Origin: Pseudarthrobacter sp. IC2-21
Lineage (GTDB): Bacteria; Actinomycetota; Actinomycetes; Actinomycetales; Micrococcaceae
Direction: 5' to 3'
DNA: 64,000 nt
NCBI RefSeq assembly: GCF_034048115.1
Contig: NZ_CP139145.1
Span: forward strand, 2,046,001 to 2,110,000
A model generated the notes under the pieces. The model was not told the DNA's origin. It made no database searches and was given only the letters and a program-made list of their open reading frames with translations. How positions within the stretch are numbered: the first letter of the stretch is position 1; every line of letters starts with the position of its first letter. Shown piece after piece: positions 1-8,631 of this stretch. A program made the translations under genes and the position numbers.

Positions 1-605
1 TAGTCCAGGCCGAGCTCCTCGGCGATGGGGCGCAGGACCTGGTTGAAACCTCCGGAGACCACCGCCACAACGTGGCCTGCCGCCTTGAAGGCGGCCACCA
101 GTTCAGCGGCACCTTCACTGAGCTGCACTTCGGCCCGGACAGCGTCGACGACGGCGGCAGGCAGCCCTGCGAGCACCGCCACCCGCGCGTGCAGGCTTTG
201 CGCGAAGTCCAGTTCCCCGCGCATGGCGGCTTCGGTGACGGCGGCCACCTCTTCGCGTTTGCCGGCGTAGGCCGCCAGGAGTTCGATGACTTCCTGCTGG
301 ATGAGGGTCGAGTCGACGTCCATGATCAGGAACTTCCGGGGAGCCTCGCGCAGCCCGGCCGGGACGATCGCGGTATCCAGTCCGTCGACGCCCGCATCCG
401 CCACGGCCCGGCGGAGGGCTGCGACGCCGGCGGCGGTGCTGTCCGCCACGACGAGTCCGGCGGTGAGGACCTCAAACCTGTGGTCCCCGCCCCGCGACTC
501 CGACTCGACGGTGGCGCCCCTGCCGGCCCAGAGGGATCGCAGCCGTTCGAGCTCGGCGTCGGTCAGTTTGGGGCCATAGCTGACCGCAGTCACGTTCGGA
601 GTCAT
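1..605 (-). CDS. serB: Phosphoserine phosphatase SerB (3' end cut by window edge)
   Basis: Dephosphorylates O-phosphoserine, the last step of serine biosynthesis, in the cytoplasm. The visible 201 residues read from ATG at 605. An N-terminal ACT-like regulatory region occupies about residues 1-90. HAD motif I, DVDST, is at residues 96-100 (nucleophile Asp96), and motif II, SGGF, is at 184-187. The remaining HAD motifs (Lys and the GDGAND loop) lie beyond the window edge, so this is a partial gene and not a truncation. The start is supported by a TANNNT hexamer 7 nt upstream and by the absence of a ribosome binding site. It diverges from the ABC ATPase gene at 761. Confidence 0.93.
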   Translation of the reverse strand, partial: MTPNVTAVSYGPKLTDAELERLRSLWAGRGATVESESRGGDHRFEVLTAGLVVADSTAAGVAALRRAVADAGVDGLDTAIVPAGLREAPRKFLIMDVDSTLIQQEVIELLAAYAGKREEVAAVTEAAMRGELDFAQSLHARVAVLAGLPAAVVDAVRAEVQLSEGAAELVAAFKAAGHVVAVVSGGFNQVLRPIAEELGLD

Positions 606-612
606 GGCTGCA

Positions 613-618
613 ATCTTA
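613..618 (-). promoter_or_regulatory. -10 element of serB (leaderless)
   Basis: TAAGAT on the minus strand ends 7 nt before the serB ATG. With a start site 6-8 nt downstream, transcription would begin at the start codon, giving a leaderless mRNA. No convincing -35 was seen. Confidence 0.5.
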
Positions 619-746
619 GTCAGCGCCGCCCACGGGCCCGAATTCGTGGCACGACACAACGCACACGTTGGGCGGAGGATCGACGCGGCGTGCCTCCACG
701 CGTCGCGCCGCCGGGTATCAGTTATCAGTCGGCCCTGATTTTGTCC

Positions 747-752
747 TAGTGT
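747..752 (+). promoter_or_regulatory. -10 element of ABC ATPase gene (leaderless)
   Basis: TAGTGT ends 8 nt before the ATG at 761, and no Shine-Dalgarno lies between. The same hexamer precedes uppP at 34418. Confidence 0.45.
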
Positions 753-760
753 CTACTCCT

Positions 761-1546
761 ATGAGTGATGTTCTTGAAATGGCTTCCGTCAGCGTTGTCC
801 GAGGCAAAAAGACCCTATTGGACAAGGTGGACTGGCAGGTCAATGAGGGGGAACGCTGGGTCATCCTGGGACCCAACGGCGCCGGCAAGACCACTCTCCT
901 GCAGGTAGCTGCAGCCCGGCTCCATCCCAGCAGCGGCACGGCCGGGATCCTGGACGAAACCATGGGCCGCGTGGATGTTTTCGAACTTCGTCCCCGGATT
1001 GGCCTGTCCTCGGCGGCGCTGGCCAGCCAGATACCCGAGTCGGAGAATGTCCTCAACGTTGTGGTCACCGCGGCGTACGGCGTGACCGGCCGCTGGCGTG
1101 AAGGATACGAACGGCCGGACGAACGGCGCGCCTTCCGGCTGTTGAACGACTGGGGCATGGGCCCGATGCTGAACCGGACCTTTGCCACACTGTCCGAAGG
1201 TGAACGCAAACGCGTGCAGATCGCCCGCGCCCTCATGACGGACCCCGAACTGCTCCTCCTTGACGAGCCCGCCGCAGGGCTGGACCTCGGCGGCCGCGAG
1301 GAACTCGTACACAAGCTGGGCGAACTCGCCAGCGATGAGGACTCACCGGCCATGGTCCTGGTCACGCACCACCTCGAGGAGGTGCCGCCAGGGTTCACGC
1401 ACGCCATGCTGCTGCGCGACGGCGGTGTTGTCGCCGCCGGTCCCATCAAGGAGGTGCTCACCGACGAGCACCTCAGCAACACTTTCGGCCTGGCCCTGGA
1501 CGTCACCGAAAACGCCGGCCGGTACACGGCCACAGCACGCCGCTGA
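761..1546 (+). CDS. ABC transporter ATP-binding protein
   Basis: A single ABC nucleotide-binding domain of 261 aa that would power a transporter whose membrane partner is not evident next to it. Walker A GPNGAGKT is at residues 37-44, the signature LSEGE at 144-148, Walker B LLLLDEP at 164-170, and the H-loop THH near 206. A longer open frame reaches back to 668, but ATG 761 begins the conserved domain and has a leaderless promoter signature. The sequence resembles stand-alone ModF/YlmA-like ATPases, so export, import or a non-transport role are all possible. The TauE/SafE gene starts 15 nt downstream on the same strand, which suggests one transcript. Confidence 0.88.
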   Translation: MSDVLEMASVSVVRGKKTLLDKVDWQVNEGERWVILGPNGAGKTTLLQVAAARLHPSSGTAGILDETMGRVDVFELRPRIGLSSAALASQIPESENVLNVVVTAAYGVTGRWREGYERPDERRAFRLLNDWGMGPMLNRTFATLSEGERKRVQIARALMTDPELLLLDEPAAGLDLGGREELVHKLGELASDEDSPAMVLVTHHLEEVPPGFTHAMLLRDGGVVAAGPIKEVLTDEHLSNTFGLALDVTENAGRYTATARR

Positions 1547-1561
1547 CGCGGTACCGCCGCA

Positions 1562-2347
1562 GTGGAGCTTCTTAGCAGCATTCTTGTGTTTTTTGCCGGC
1601 CTGTGGGCCGGCACCATCAACGCCGTTGTAGGCTCCGGCACCCTGGTCACCTTCCCCGTCCTGATCGCCCTCGGGGTGGCCCCGGTGACTGCCTCCATCA
1701 GCAACGCCATGGGGCTGGTGGCCGGCAATGCCGCCGGCGCCTGGGGTTATCGCAAGGAACTCAAAGGCCGGGGCGGCCAGCTCCTCAAACTGCTGCCTGC
1801 CTCCCTGCTCGGCGGTATCAGCGGCGCCTGGCTGCTGCTCCACCTCCCGGAAAAGGTGTTCTACTACGCTGCTCCGGCCCTGATTGTCCTGGCCCTGCTG
1901 ATGGTGGTCTTCCAGCCCCGGCTCCAGCGGTGGGTCCGGTCCCGGGAGGAAAATCCGGAGCACGCCCTCAAGGACAGGAATCACGGCATCCTGCTGATCG
2001 TCCTGGTGTACCTGGCGGGCGTCTACGGCGGCTACTTCGTGGCCGCCCAGGGCATCCTGCTGGTAGGGATCCTGGGTGTCTTCATGGCCGGAACCATCCA
2101 AAACGCCAATGCCATGAAAAACATTCTGGTCCTCGGCGTGAACATTGTGGCGGCAGTCTCATACCTGCTGTTCGCCTTCGGGCGGATCAACTGGCCGGTG
2201 GTGGCCATCATCGCGGTCAGTTCGCTGATTGGCGGCTTCGTCGGGTCCAAAGTGGGCCGTCGGTTGTCCCCGCCGGTCCTCCGCGGCGTGATCTTTGCCC
2301 TTGGCCTGGTGGCACTGGGCTTTATGATCGCCAATCTGCTGAAATAA
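1562..2347 (+). CDS. TauE/SafE family membrane permease (sulfite/organosulfonate exporter type)
   Basis: 261 aa, almost entirely hydrophobic, with about eight predicted membrane segments. The family's duplicated pattern is visible: an N-terminal segment with a GTINAVVGSG-type loop near residue 20, and a second half starting near residue 140 with a similar glycine-rich loop (YLAGVYGGYF). Family members export sulfite, sulfoacetate or related anions, and the substrate cannot be told from sequence. The start is GTG 1562, since no ATG fits the first transmembrane helix better. It lies between the ABC ATPase gene and an rRNA methyltransferase gene on the same strand, with gaps of 15 and 7 nt. Confidence 0.85.
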   Translation: MELLSSILVFFAGLWAGTINAVVGSGTLVTFPVLIALGVAPVTASISNAMGLVAGNAAGAWGYRKELKGRGGQLLKLLPASLLGGISGAWLLLHLPEKVFYYAAPALIVLALLMVVFQPRLQRWVRSREENPEHALKDRNHGILLIVLVYLAGVYGGYFVAAQGILLVGILGVFMAGTIQNANAMKNILVLGVNIVAAVSYLLFAFGRINWPVVAIIAVSSLIGGFVGSKVGRRLSPPVLRGVIFALGLVALGFMIANLLK

Positions 2348-2354
2348 TCAGCCG

Positions 2355-3179
2355 GTGACAATCCACTACCTTGAATCTGCCGCGGATCCCCGCGTCTCCG
2401 ATTACACCCAGCTCACTGACGTGCACCTGCGGAAGCTCCGCGAGCCGGCCGAAGGCATGTACATCGCCGAATCGTCACGGGTCCTGCGCCGGGCGCTGGC
2501 GGCAGGCCACCGGCCGCGGTCGTTTTTCCTGGCCGAGAAATGGCTGGCGGACCTGCAGGATGTCCTGACCGCCTACCCGGATGTGCCGGCGTTCATCGGG
2601 AGCGCGGCGCTGCTGGAAGAGATCACCGGATTCCACCTGCACCGCGGGGCCATGGCCGCGATGCACCGGCCCGCACCGGTGCCGCTTCAGGACCTTCTGG
2701 CAGCTGCCCGCCGGGTGGTTGTCCTGGAAGACATTGTGGATCACACCAACGTCGGGGCCATCTTCCGTTCCGCCGCTGCCCTGGACATCGATGCCGTCCT
2801 GATTTCGCCGCGCTGCGGCGATCCCCTCTACCGGCGCAGCGTGCGCGTCAGCATGGGCACCGTGTTCCAGGTCCCGTGGGCACGGCTCGAATCCTGGCCG
2901 CAGGACATCTCGGTCCTCAAACAGAATGGGTTCACCGTCGCCGCACTGGAACTGACCGGGGACGCCGTGGACGTTGACCGGCTGGCCGCCAGCAACCCGG
3001 ACAGGCTGGCCCTGGTGCTGGGCACGGAGGGCGCCGGCATGAGCCCAGAGACGCTCGCCGCCGTCGACCTGGCCGTGAAAATCCCCATGCGTGCCGGGGT
3101 GGATTCTTTGAACGTGGCGGCGGCCTCCGCCGTGGCATTCTGGGAGCTCCGGCCCCGGAGTTCGCAGGGGCCGCACTGA
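2355..3179 (+). CDS. TrmH/SpoU family RNA 2'-O-methyltransferase
   Basis: A SAM-dependent RNA ribose methyltransferase with the trefoil-knot SPOUT fold, 274 aa. The N-terminal 110 residues form a substrate-binding domain of the SpoU_sub_bind kind. Motif 1 is NVGAIFRSA at 132-140, with the usual catalytic Asn/Arg pair (Asn132, Arg138). Motif 2 is [11 protein letters not shown] and motif 3 is [17 protein letters not shown] near the C-terminus. The exact target nucleotide (rRNA or tRNA) cannot be assigned. The start is GTG 2355, 7 nt after the permease stop, so it is probably cotranscribed with it. Confidence 0.9.
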   Translation: MTIHYLESAADPRVSDYTQLTDVHLRKLREPAEGMYIAESSRVLRRALAAGHRPRSFFLAEKWLADLQDVLTAYPDVPAFIGSAALLEEITGFHLHRGAMAAMHRPAPVPLQDLLAAARRVVVLEDIVDHTNVGAIFRSAAALDIDAVLISPRCGDPLYRRSVRVSMGTVFQVPWARLESWPQDISVLKQNGFTVAALELTGDAVDVDRLAASNPDRLALVLGTEGAGMSPETLAAVDLAVKIPMRAGVDSLNVAAASAVAFWELRPRSSQGPH

Positions 3180-3182
3180 TCC

Positions 3183-3197
3183 GCTATCATTAATAGC
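3183..3197. repeat. Inverted repeat GCTAT-N5-ATAGC upstream of rpmE2
   Basis: A perfect 5-bp-arm palindrome with a 5-nt spacer in the 136-nt gap before the L31 gene. Type B L31 genes are often under zinc-dependent repression in actinobacteria, but the sequence does not match the usual Zur box, so an operator role is only a possibility. Confidence 0.25.
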
Positions 3198-3315
3198 TGG
3201 CTGTCCTGCTGTTTCTGCTTCGAGCCTTCTGTATCGTGGCACTGATGCGGGCACCAGCCATCCCATTCATACCTGGCAGCTGGCAAAATCCAGTTGTGCG
3301 AACAAAGGCCCCATT

Positions 3316-3573
3316 ATGAAGTCTGATACACACCCGAAGTACGAAGCTGTTGTTTTCAACGACCTGGCTTCCGGCGTCAAGTTCCTGACCAAGTCCACCG
3401 TGTCTTCCAAGAAGACTATCGAGTGGGAAGACGGAAACACCTACCCGGTCATCGACGTCGAAATCTCCTCCGAGTCCCACCCGTTCTACACGGGTAAGCA
3501 GCGCATCATGGACTCCGCAGGCCGCGTCGAGCGCTTCAATGCTCGCTTCAAGGGCTTCGGCGGCAAGAAGTAA
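3316..3573 (+). CDS. rpmE2: 50S ribosomal protein L31 type B
   Basis: A large-subunit protein bridging to the 30S head. At 85 aa it has the length of type B L31 and lacks the CxxC zinc-binding cysteines of type A (there is no Cys in the sequence), so it is the zinc-independent paralogue. Conserved blocks [11 protein letters not shown] and SHPFYTGKQ are present. In other actinobacteria such paralogues are induced on zinc limitation, and whether that holds here cannot be read from sequence. A strong hairpin terminator follows immediately. Confidence 0.95.
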   Translation: MKSDTHPKYEAVVFNDLASGVKFLTKSTVSSKKTIEWEDGNTYPVIDVEISSESHPFYTGKQRIMDSAGRVERFNARFKGFGGKK

Positions 3574-3595
3574 CTCACTTCCTCCAAGTTCTTAC

Positions 3596-3632
3596 AAAGC
3601 CCGCACCGGCAACGGTGCGGGCTTTGTTGTTT
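3596..3632 (+). terminator. Rho-independent terminator after rpmE2
   Basis: A 13-bp perfect stem (AAAGCCCGCACCG, GCAA loop, then its complement) followed by a T-rich run, 23 nt after the rpmE2 stop. Confidence 0.85.
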
Positions 3633-3665
3633 CCGGAGTCCGGGACGTGGGGGAGGATGGAAGGC

Positions 3666-4757
3666 ATGACTGCCATTTCATCTGCACCCGAAGACCGCCC
3701 CCGCAGCCACCACGGCGAGTACAAAGTCCCCGGCGGCAAGCTGGTGGTGGTGGACTTCGATGTGGTGGACGGGGCGCTCTCTGATGTCTCCCTCAGTGGC
3801 GACTTCTTCCTGGAACCGGACGAAGCGCTTCCGCAGATTAACAGGGCCCTCAGCGGGCTTCCGGAAAGCACGACGGCGGCTGAGCTCTCCGCGGCAGTGA
3901 CCGGTTCGCTGCCGCCGGACGCAGTCCTGTTCGGCTTCTCCGCCGATGCGGTGGCCGTCACCGTCCGCCGGGCGCTGGCACGGGCAACGTCGTGGTCGGA
4001 CCACACATGGGATGTCATCGCGCCCACCGTGCTGCCCACCCACGTCAACGTCGCCCTGGACGAGGTCCTGACCGAGGAGGTGGGCTCCGGGCGCCGCAAT
4101 CCCACGCTGCGCTTCTGGGACTGGGAGGAACCGTCCGTGGTGATCGGCAGCTTCCAGTCGGTCCGGAACGAACTGCACCCTGAGGGCGTGGCCAGGCACG
4201 GCATCACCGTGGTGCGCCGGATCAGCGGCGGGGGAGCGATGTTCATGGAGGCCGGCAACTGCATCACGTACTCGCTCTACGTGCCCCAAACACTGGTGGA
4301 CGGGATCAGCTTCGCTGACTCCTACGCCTTCCTGGATGCCTGGGTGATGGCGGCTTTGGAGAAACTGGGCATCAGCGCCTTTTACGTGCCGCTGAACGAC
4401 ATTGCCACGGAGCAGGGCAAGATCGGCGGGGCGGCGCAGAAACGCCTGGCCAACGGCGGGATGCTGCACCACGTCACCATGAGCTACGACATCGATGCCG
4501 ACAAGATGGTTGAGGTGCTGCGTATCGGCAAGGAAAAGCTCTCGGACAAGGGCACCCGCAGCGCCAAAAAACGCGTTGACCCGCTGCGGCGGCAGACCGG
4601 GATGGCCCGCACCGAGATCATCGCGGCCATGATGGAGGTCTTTACCGAGCGCTACGGGGCCACGCCGTCCGAACTATCCGCCGGGGAACTGGCAGCCGCC
4701 CGCGAACGGGTAGCCGCCAAGTTCGGCACCGAAGAATGGCTGCACCGCGTCCCCTGA
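3666..4757 (+). CDS. Lipoate-protein ligase family protein with N-terminal accessory domain
   Basis: Predicted to activate lipoate (or octanoate) with ATP and transfer it to lipoyl domains of 2-oxoacid dehydrogenases. 363 aa. Residues about 20-105 look like the small accessory domain that is C-terminal in E. coli LplA (pattern GKLVVVDFDVVDG ... SGDFF). The catalytic BPL_LplA_LipB domain spans about 115-330, with RRISGGGAMF at 184-193 and the lysine-containing KIGGAAQ at 252-258. The order is therefore inverted relative to E. coli LplA. Start ATG 3666 is preceded by a purine-rich GGGGAGGA. An open frame extends to 3615 but would overlap the L31 terminator. It is convergent with pepN, 3 nt away. 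Confidence 0.85.
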   Translation: MTAISSAPEDRPRSHHGEYKVPGGKLVVVDFDVVDGALSDVSLSGDFFLEPDEALPQINRALSGLPESTTAAELSAAVTGSLPPDAVLFGFSADAVAVTVRRALARATSWSDHTWDVIAPTVLPTHVNVALDEVLTEEVGSGRRNPTLRFWDWEEPSVVIGSFQSVRNELHPEGVARHGITVVRRISGGGAMFMEAGNCITYSLYVPQTLVDGISFADSYAFLDAWVMAALEKLGISAFYVPLNDIATEQGKIGGAAQKRLANGGMLHHVTMSYDIDADKMVEVLRIGKEKLSDKGTRSAKKRVDPLRRQTGMARTEIIAAMMEVFTERYGATPSELSAGELAAARERVAAKFGTEEWLHRVP

Positions 4758-4760
4758 GGG

Positions 4761-7436
4761 CTACCGGCCCTGTGACCCCAGCTGCGCGGTGAGCGCCCGC
4801 AGGAGGTGGCTGCGCTGTTCCACCACGATCCTGCGCAAGGCTCGCGGTGCCTCAGTGTTGGCATCCAGCCAGGCATCGGTCCGGAGCACCACCGGCTGCT
4901 TTTCCGGCCGGGCACCATCAGCGGACAGGTCCTCCGCGGCGGGAAACAGGCCCCGGACAATCCTGCTGGCGATCTCGATGCTCCGGCTCTGCCAGACATC
5001 GCGGAGGCAGTCGAAATACGGCTCGACATAGGGCTCCAGCAGCGCAGGGGGCGCAGTGGTGAAACCTGCGATCGTAGCGCTGAGGAGCTGGTTGGACAGC
5101 GCGGTCCCGTGCACGGCTTCCGTCCACGCGTCGGCTTTGACCTGTGGGTCAGGGCGGGCGGCGAGCGCGGTGGCGTGGCCGGCCCGGCCCGAGGCGGTGG
5201 TATCCCGCGCCAATTCGGCGTCGAGTTCGGCCACCGTAGCCTCGCCATGGGCGGCCAGCGCATGCCAGATGTGCCAGCGCAGCTCGGCGTCGACAGCGAG
5301 GCCCTCGACAGTCACCGCACCGTCCAGGATGCCCCGGAGCCGGGCCAGGAGGGAATTGTCCCGGCGGCTGACCGTAGCCACCGTCCGGGCCCAGCCCAGC
5401 TGGTGGTCCGAGCCCGGGGCGGCCAGTTCCAGCTGGTCCGCGGCAGCCGCCAGGAAGTCGCGACGCAGGGCGGCCCGTTGGGACGCGGGGGTATAGCGTT
5501 CGACGGCGGTGTCGGCGTTTTCGAGGATGTTCAGCAGCACGCCGATCCCGGTTTCGGACGGTCCGAACGCGGTGACCGCATCCACGTAGCGGGCGGCAGG
5601 GCTCTCCGCATCACGGGCGGAGTTCCACAGGGCTGTCCAGCAGAGCGCCCTTGCCATGGGGTCGGTGATCCGGCCCAGCGATGACAGCACCGTGGCCTCA
5701 GAATCCGGGTCGAGCCGGACCTTGGCATAGGTCAGGTCGTCGTCGTTGGGCAGCAGGAGCGCAGGCCGGGGCCGGCCGGCGAGCTCCGGCACTTCGGTCC
5801 TGTGACCGGCCGCGTCGGTCTCAACGCTGCCCGTCCGGACCAGGGCGCCGTCGCCGTCGAAGTCGTAGAGCCCCACGCGAAGCCGGTGCGGCCGCAGTTC
5901 CTCCCGTCCGGTGACCGGGTCCACGGCGTCCTGGACAATCGTCACGGAGTCCAGGACGCCGTCGTGATCCTCAAGGTCCAGGGACAGCGTGGAGATCCCG
6001 GAGGTCTGCAGCCATTGCGCTGCCCAGCCTGCCAGGTCCCGGCCTGATGCCGCACTCAGGGCGGACAGGAGATCGGCCAGGGTGGTGTTTCCATAGGCGT
6101 GGTCGCGGAAGTACTGCCGGGAGCCTGCGATGAAGGCATCAAAGCCCGCATACGCGACCAGCTGCTTGAGCACCGAGGCGCCCTTGGCGTACGTGATGCC
6201 GTCGAAGTTCTGCTTGGCGGCCTCAAGGTCGGGGATGTCCGCAACAATGGGGTGCGTGGTGGGCAGCTGGTCCTGTACGTAGGCCCAGCCCTTGCGCTTG
6301 TTCGCGAAACCCACCCAGGCGGTCTCCCAGGTCGTGGCGCGGTCCACCCCGAGGGTGCCCATGTAGTCGGCGAAGGACTCCTTCAGCCACAGATCGTTCC
6401 ACCACTGCATGGTCACCAGGTCCCCGAACCACATGTGTGCCATTTCATGCATCAGCGTGGTGGCGCGTGCCTGGTACTGGGCATCGGTGGCCCGCGACGT
6501 GAACACATAGTTTTCGGTGAACGTGACCAGTCCCGGGTTTTCCATCGCGCCCAGGTTGTATTCCGGCACAAAGGCCTGATCGTACTTGCCCCAGGGGTAG
6601 GGGAAGCCGAACAGCCGGTTGAAGAACGCCAGGCCATCCTTGGTGAGACGGAAAAGTTCCGCGGTGTCGAAGGAATCAGCCATCGAGGCGCGGCAGTACA
6701 GTGCCAGCGGCACGTCCAGGTGCGTGCCGTCCTCAAGCGTGGCGCTCCAGTGGTCCTCCGCCTTGAAGTAGGGCCCGGCGAGGACGGTGGTGATGTACGT
6801 GGACATCGGTTTGGTGGTGGCGAAGTCCCAGCGGCTGGTGTCCGGATCACTGGTCAGCGGGGTGCGGGCGGCTTCCGCTCCGTTGGAGGCGACGTGCCAG
6901 CCTGACGGCGCCATCACGTGGAAGGTGAATTCGGCTTTCAGGTCCGGCTGCTCGAAGTTGGCGAACACCCGGCGCGCGTCGGCGGGCTCGTACTGCGTAT
7001 AGAGGTAGCACTGGCCGTCGGCGGGATCCACGAAACGGTGCATGCCCTCGCCTGACCGGCTGTACAGCGCTGTTCCGGTCACTGTCACCTGATTCTCGGC
7101 CAGGAGGTTGTCCAGCCGGATGCGGGAACCGTCCACAACGTCCGCCAGCGGCAGGGATTTCCCGTTGAGGATCACGCTGTGCACGTCGCCGGAGATGAAA
7201 TCCAGGAACGTCCGGGCCGGCTTCGCGGTGTGCCCCTCGTCGGGCTTCCCGGCCGGAGCCGCGGGCGAGCCGGCGCCGGGCAGTGCCGCCGAAAAATGGA
7301 TGATGCTCCGGCTGGTGTAGCCTGCCACCTCCGGATCCGCCGCCTGCCGTACGTCCAGGGAGACGTCGTAACTGTGCGTGGTGATCAGGGCTGAACGGGT
7401 GGCGGCTTCGCTGCGCTGCAGATTCTCATGTGACAC
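4761..7436 (-). CDS. pepN: Aminopeptidase N (M1 family zinc metallopeptidase)
   Basis: Removes N-terminal amino acids from peptides in the cytoplasm. At 891 aa it has the normal length for actinobacterial PepN. The exopeptidase motif GAMEN lies just before the zinc site HEMAH (His330, Glu331, His334), with the third ligand Glu353 in WLKESF. The C-terminal half is the helical ERAP1-like domain. The start is GTG 7436, and the first in-frame ATG is far inside the conserved domain. Upstream, TTAGAT ends 6 nt before the GTG, an imperfect leaderless -10. It stands alone between convergent lplA and the YeiH-type gene. Confidence 0.95.
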   Translation of the reverse strand: MSHENLQRSEAATRSALITTHSYDVSLDVRQAADPEVAGYTSRSIIHFSAALPGAGSPAAPAGKPDEGHTAKPARTFLDFISGDVHSVILNGKSLPLADVVDGSRIRLDNLLAENQVTVTGTALYSRSGEGMHRFVDPADGQCYLYTQYEPADARRVFANFEQPDLKAEFTFHVMAPSGWHVASNGAEAARTPLTSDPDTSRWDFATTKPMSTYITTVLAGPYFKAEDHWSATLEDGTHLDVPLALYCRASMADSFDTAELFRLTKDGLAFFNRLFGFPYPWGKYDQAFVPEYNLGAMENPGLVTFTENYVFTSRATDAQYQARATTLMHEMAHMWFGDLVTMQWWNDLWLKESFADYMGTLGVDRATTWETAWVGFANKRKGWAYVQDQLPTTHPIVADIPDLEAAKQNFDGITYAKGASVLKQLVAYAGFDAFIAGSRQYFRDHAYGNTTLADLLSALSAASGRDLAGWAAQWLQTSGISTLSLDLEDHDGVLDSVTIVQDAVDPVTGREELRPHRLRVGLYDFDGDGALVRTGSVETDAAGHRTEVPELAGRPRPALLLPNDDDLTYAKVRLDPDSEATVLSSLGRITDPMARALCWTALWNSARDAESPAARYVDAVTAFGPSETGIGVLLNILENADTAVERYTPASQRAALRRDFLAAAADQLELAAPGSDHQLGWARTVATVSRRDNSLLARLRGILDGAVTVEGLAVDAELRWHIWHALAAHGEATVAELDAELARDTTASGRAGHATALAARPDPQVKADAWTEAVHGTALSNQLLSATIAGFTTAPPALLEPYVEPYFDCLRDVWQSRSIEIASRIVRGLFPAAEDLSADGARPEKQPVVLRTDAWLDANTEAPRALRRIVVEQRSHLLRALTAQLGSQGR

Positions 7437-7489
7437 CCAGCTATCTAATCACGGAGGACCGTGCCGGGAATCACGACGCCGGCCCGCGG

Positions 7490-8554
7490 CTAGGGGGTGA
7501 TGAGCAGGGCGGCTGCCAGGCCGAGCAGGGCGATCAGGAGCCACGCCGCAAGCGCCGCAAGCAGCGCCCGCGCTCCGGTGTGCAGGAGTGTGCGGATCCG
7601 CACTGCGGACCCGAGTCCGAACAGTGCAGCCCCGAGCAGGATGTCCTGCAGTCCGGCGCCGGCGTCAAGTACGCCCGGAGGGAGCCATCCCGTGGACCGG
7701 AGCGCGACCATGGCCACAAACCCGGCCACAAAAAGGGGGATCAGGGGCACTGGCACATGTTGCCGGGCATCTGCCTTCGCGCGGTGGTGCATGCCTGCCA
7801 CGGCCACCACCGGCGCCAGGAGCAGCACACGAGTCAGCTTGACCACCACGGCGATCCCCAGGGCGGCCGTCCCGGCGGACTGTGCGGTGGCCACCACCTG
7901 GCCGACGTCGTGCACGGATGCGCCGGTCCAGGCTCCGAACGCCAGGGGGCTCAGGCGCAGCGGATGCATCAGCAGCGGCAGCAGTCCGATCGCCATGGTG
8001 CCGCACAGAGTCACCAGCGCCACCGGCAGAACGGTGTCTGCGTGCCGGATGCGCCGCACCGCCGCCATGGCGCCGATGGCGGACGCCCCGCAAATGGCGA
8101 ATCCGGTGGCCACCAGGAGCGCGGTCGGGGAGGGCAACCTGAACAGCCTGCACAGGGCGTAGGTGCCGGCGAAGCTGAGCAGCACCACTCCCGTGACCAC
8201 AACCATGGCCAGCCACCCCAGGTCCAGGATGTCCACGACGCTCACCTTCAGGCCCAGCAGGACAATGCCGCCCCGCATCAGGTGTTTGCCCGCGAAATCG
8301 AGTCCCGGCCTTGCCCGGCCCGAGATCCAGGCGGCTGTTCCCGGCAGGTTGGCCGCAAGCAGCCCCAGGGCCACGGCCCCGGTCATGGCAGGCAGGACGG
8401 GCACCATGGCATGCACGGCGAAAGCGCCGGCGAGAGCCACGGCCGCAGTGAGCAGGCCGGGAATGAGCCTGTCGGCATCCCCGGGCAGCCCGCGGCCGGC
8501 CCATCCCCGGCGGCTGCTGCCCCCGGCGCTCCCTTTGCTAGTCTTCTCTGGCAT
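7490..8554 (-). CDS. YeiH/YadS-type putative sulfate exporter family protein (UPF0324)
   Basis: 354 aa with about ten hydrophobic segments. It matches the Cons_hypoth698 family through its glycine-rich repeats (for example GFAICGASAIGA near residue 165 and WTGASVHDVGQV near 228). The family is annotated as putative sulfate exporters, and the true substrate is unsettled. The N-terminal 25 residues are hydrophilic and glycine-rich. Start ATG 8554 has AAGG about 8 nt upstream. It is the second putative sulfur-oxyanion exporter family in the window, after the TauE/SafE gene, but the two are not linked. Confidence 0.85.
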   Translation of the reverse strand: MPEKTSKGSAGGSSRRGWAGRGLPGDADRLIPGLLTAAVALAGAFAVHAMVPVLPAMTGAVALGLLAANLPGTAAWISGRARPGLDFAGKHLMRGGIVLLGLKVSVVDILDLGWLAMVVVTGVVLLSFAGTYALCRLFRLPSPTALLVATGFAICGASAIGAMAAVRRIRHADTVLPVALVTLCGTMAIGLLPLLMHPLRLSPLAFGAWTGASVHDVGQVVATAQSAGTAALGIAVVVKLTRVLLLAPVVAVAGMHHRAKADARQHVPVPLIPLFVAGFVAMVALRSTGWLPPGVLDAGAGLQDILLGAALFGLGSAVRIRTLLHTGARALLAALAAWLLIALLGLAAALLITP

Positions 8555-8631
8555 TCACTTACCTTGCCGGATGACGCGTGTATTCAACGAACCGGCGGCG
8601 GTAGCGCAACACGCCACAATGGATGGCGGTA

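Noticed and set aside
4761..8554. Possible operon of pepN with the YeiH-type gene
   Set aside because: Both are on the minus strand and 53 nt apart, but nothing functional links them and pepN has its own possible -10 just before its GTG, so I list them separately.
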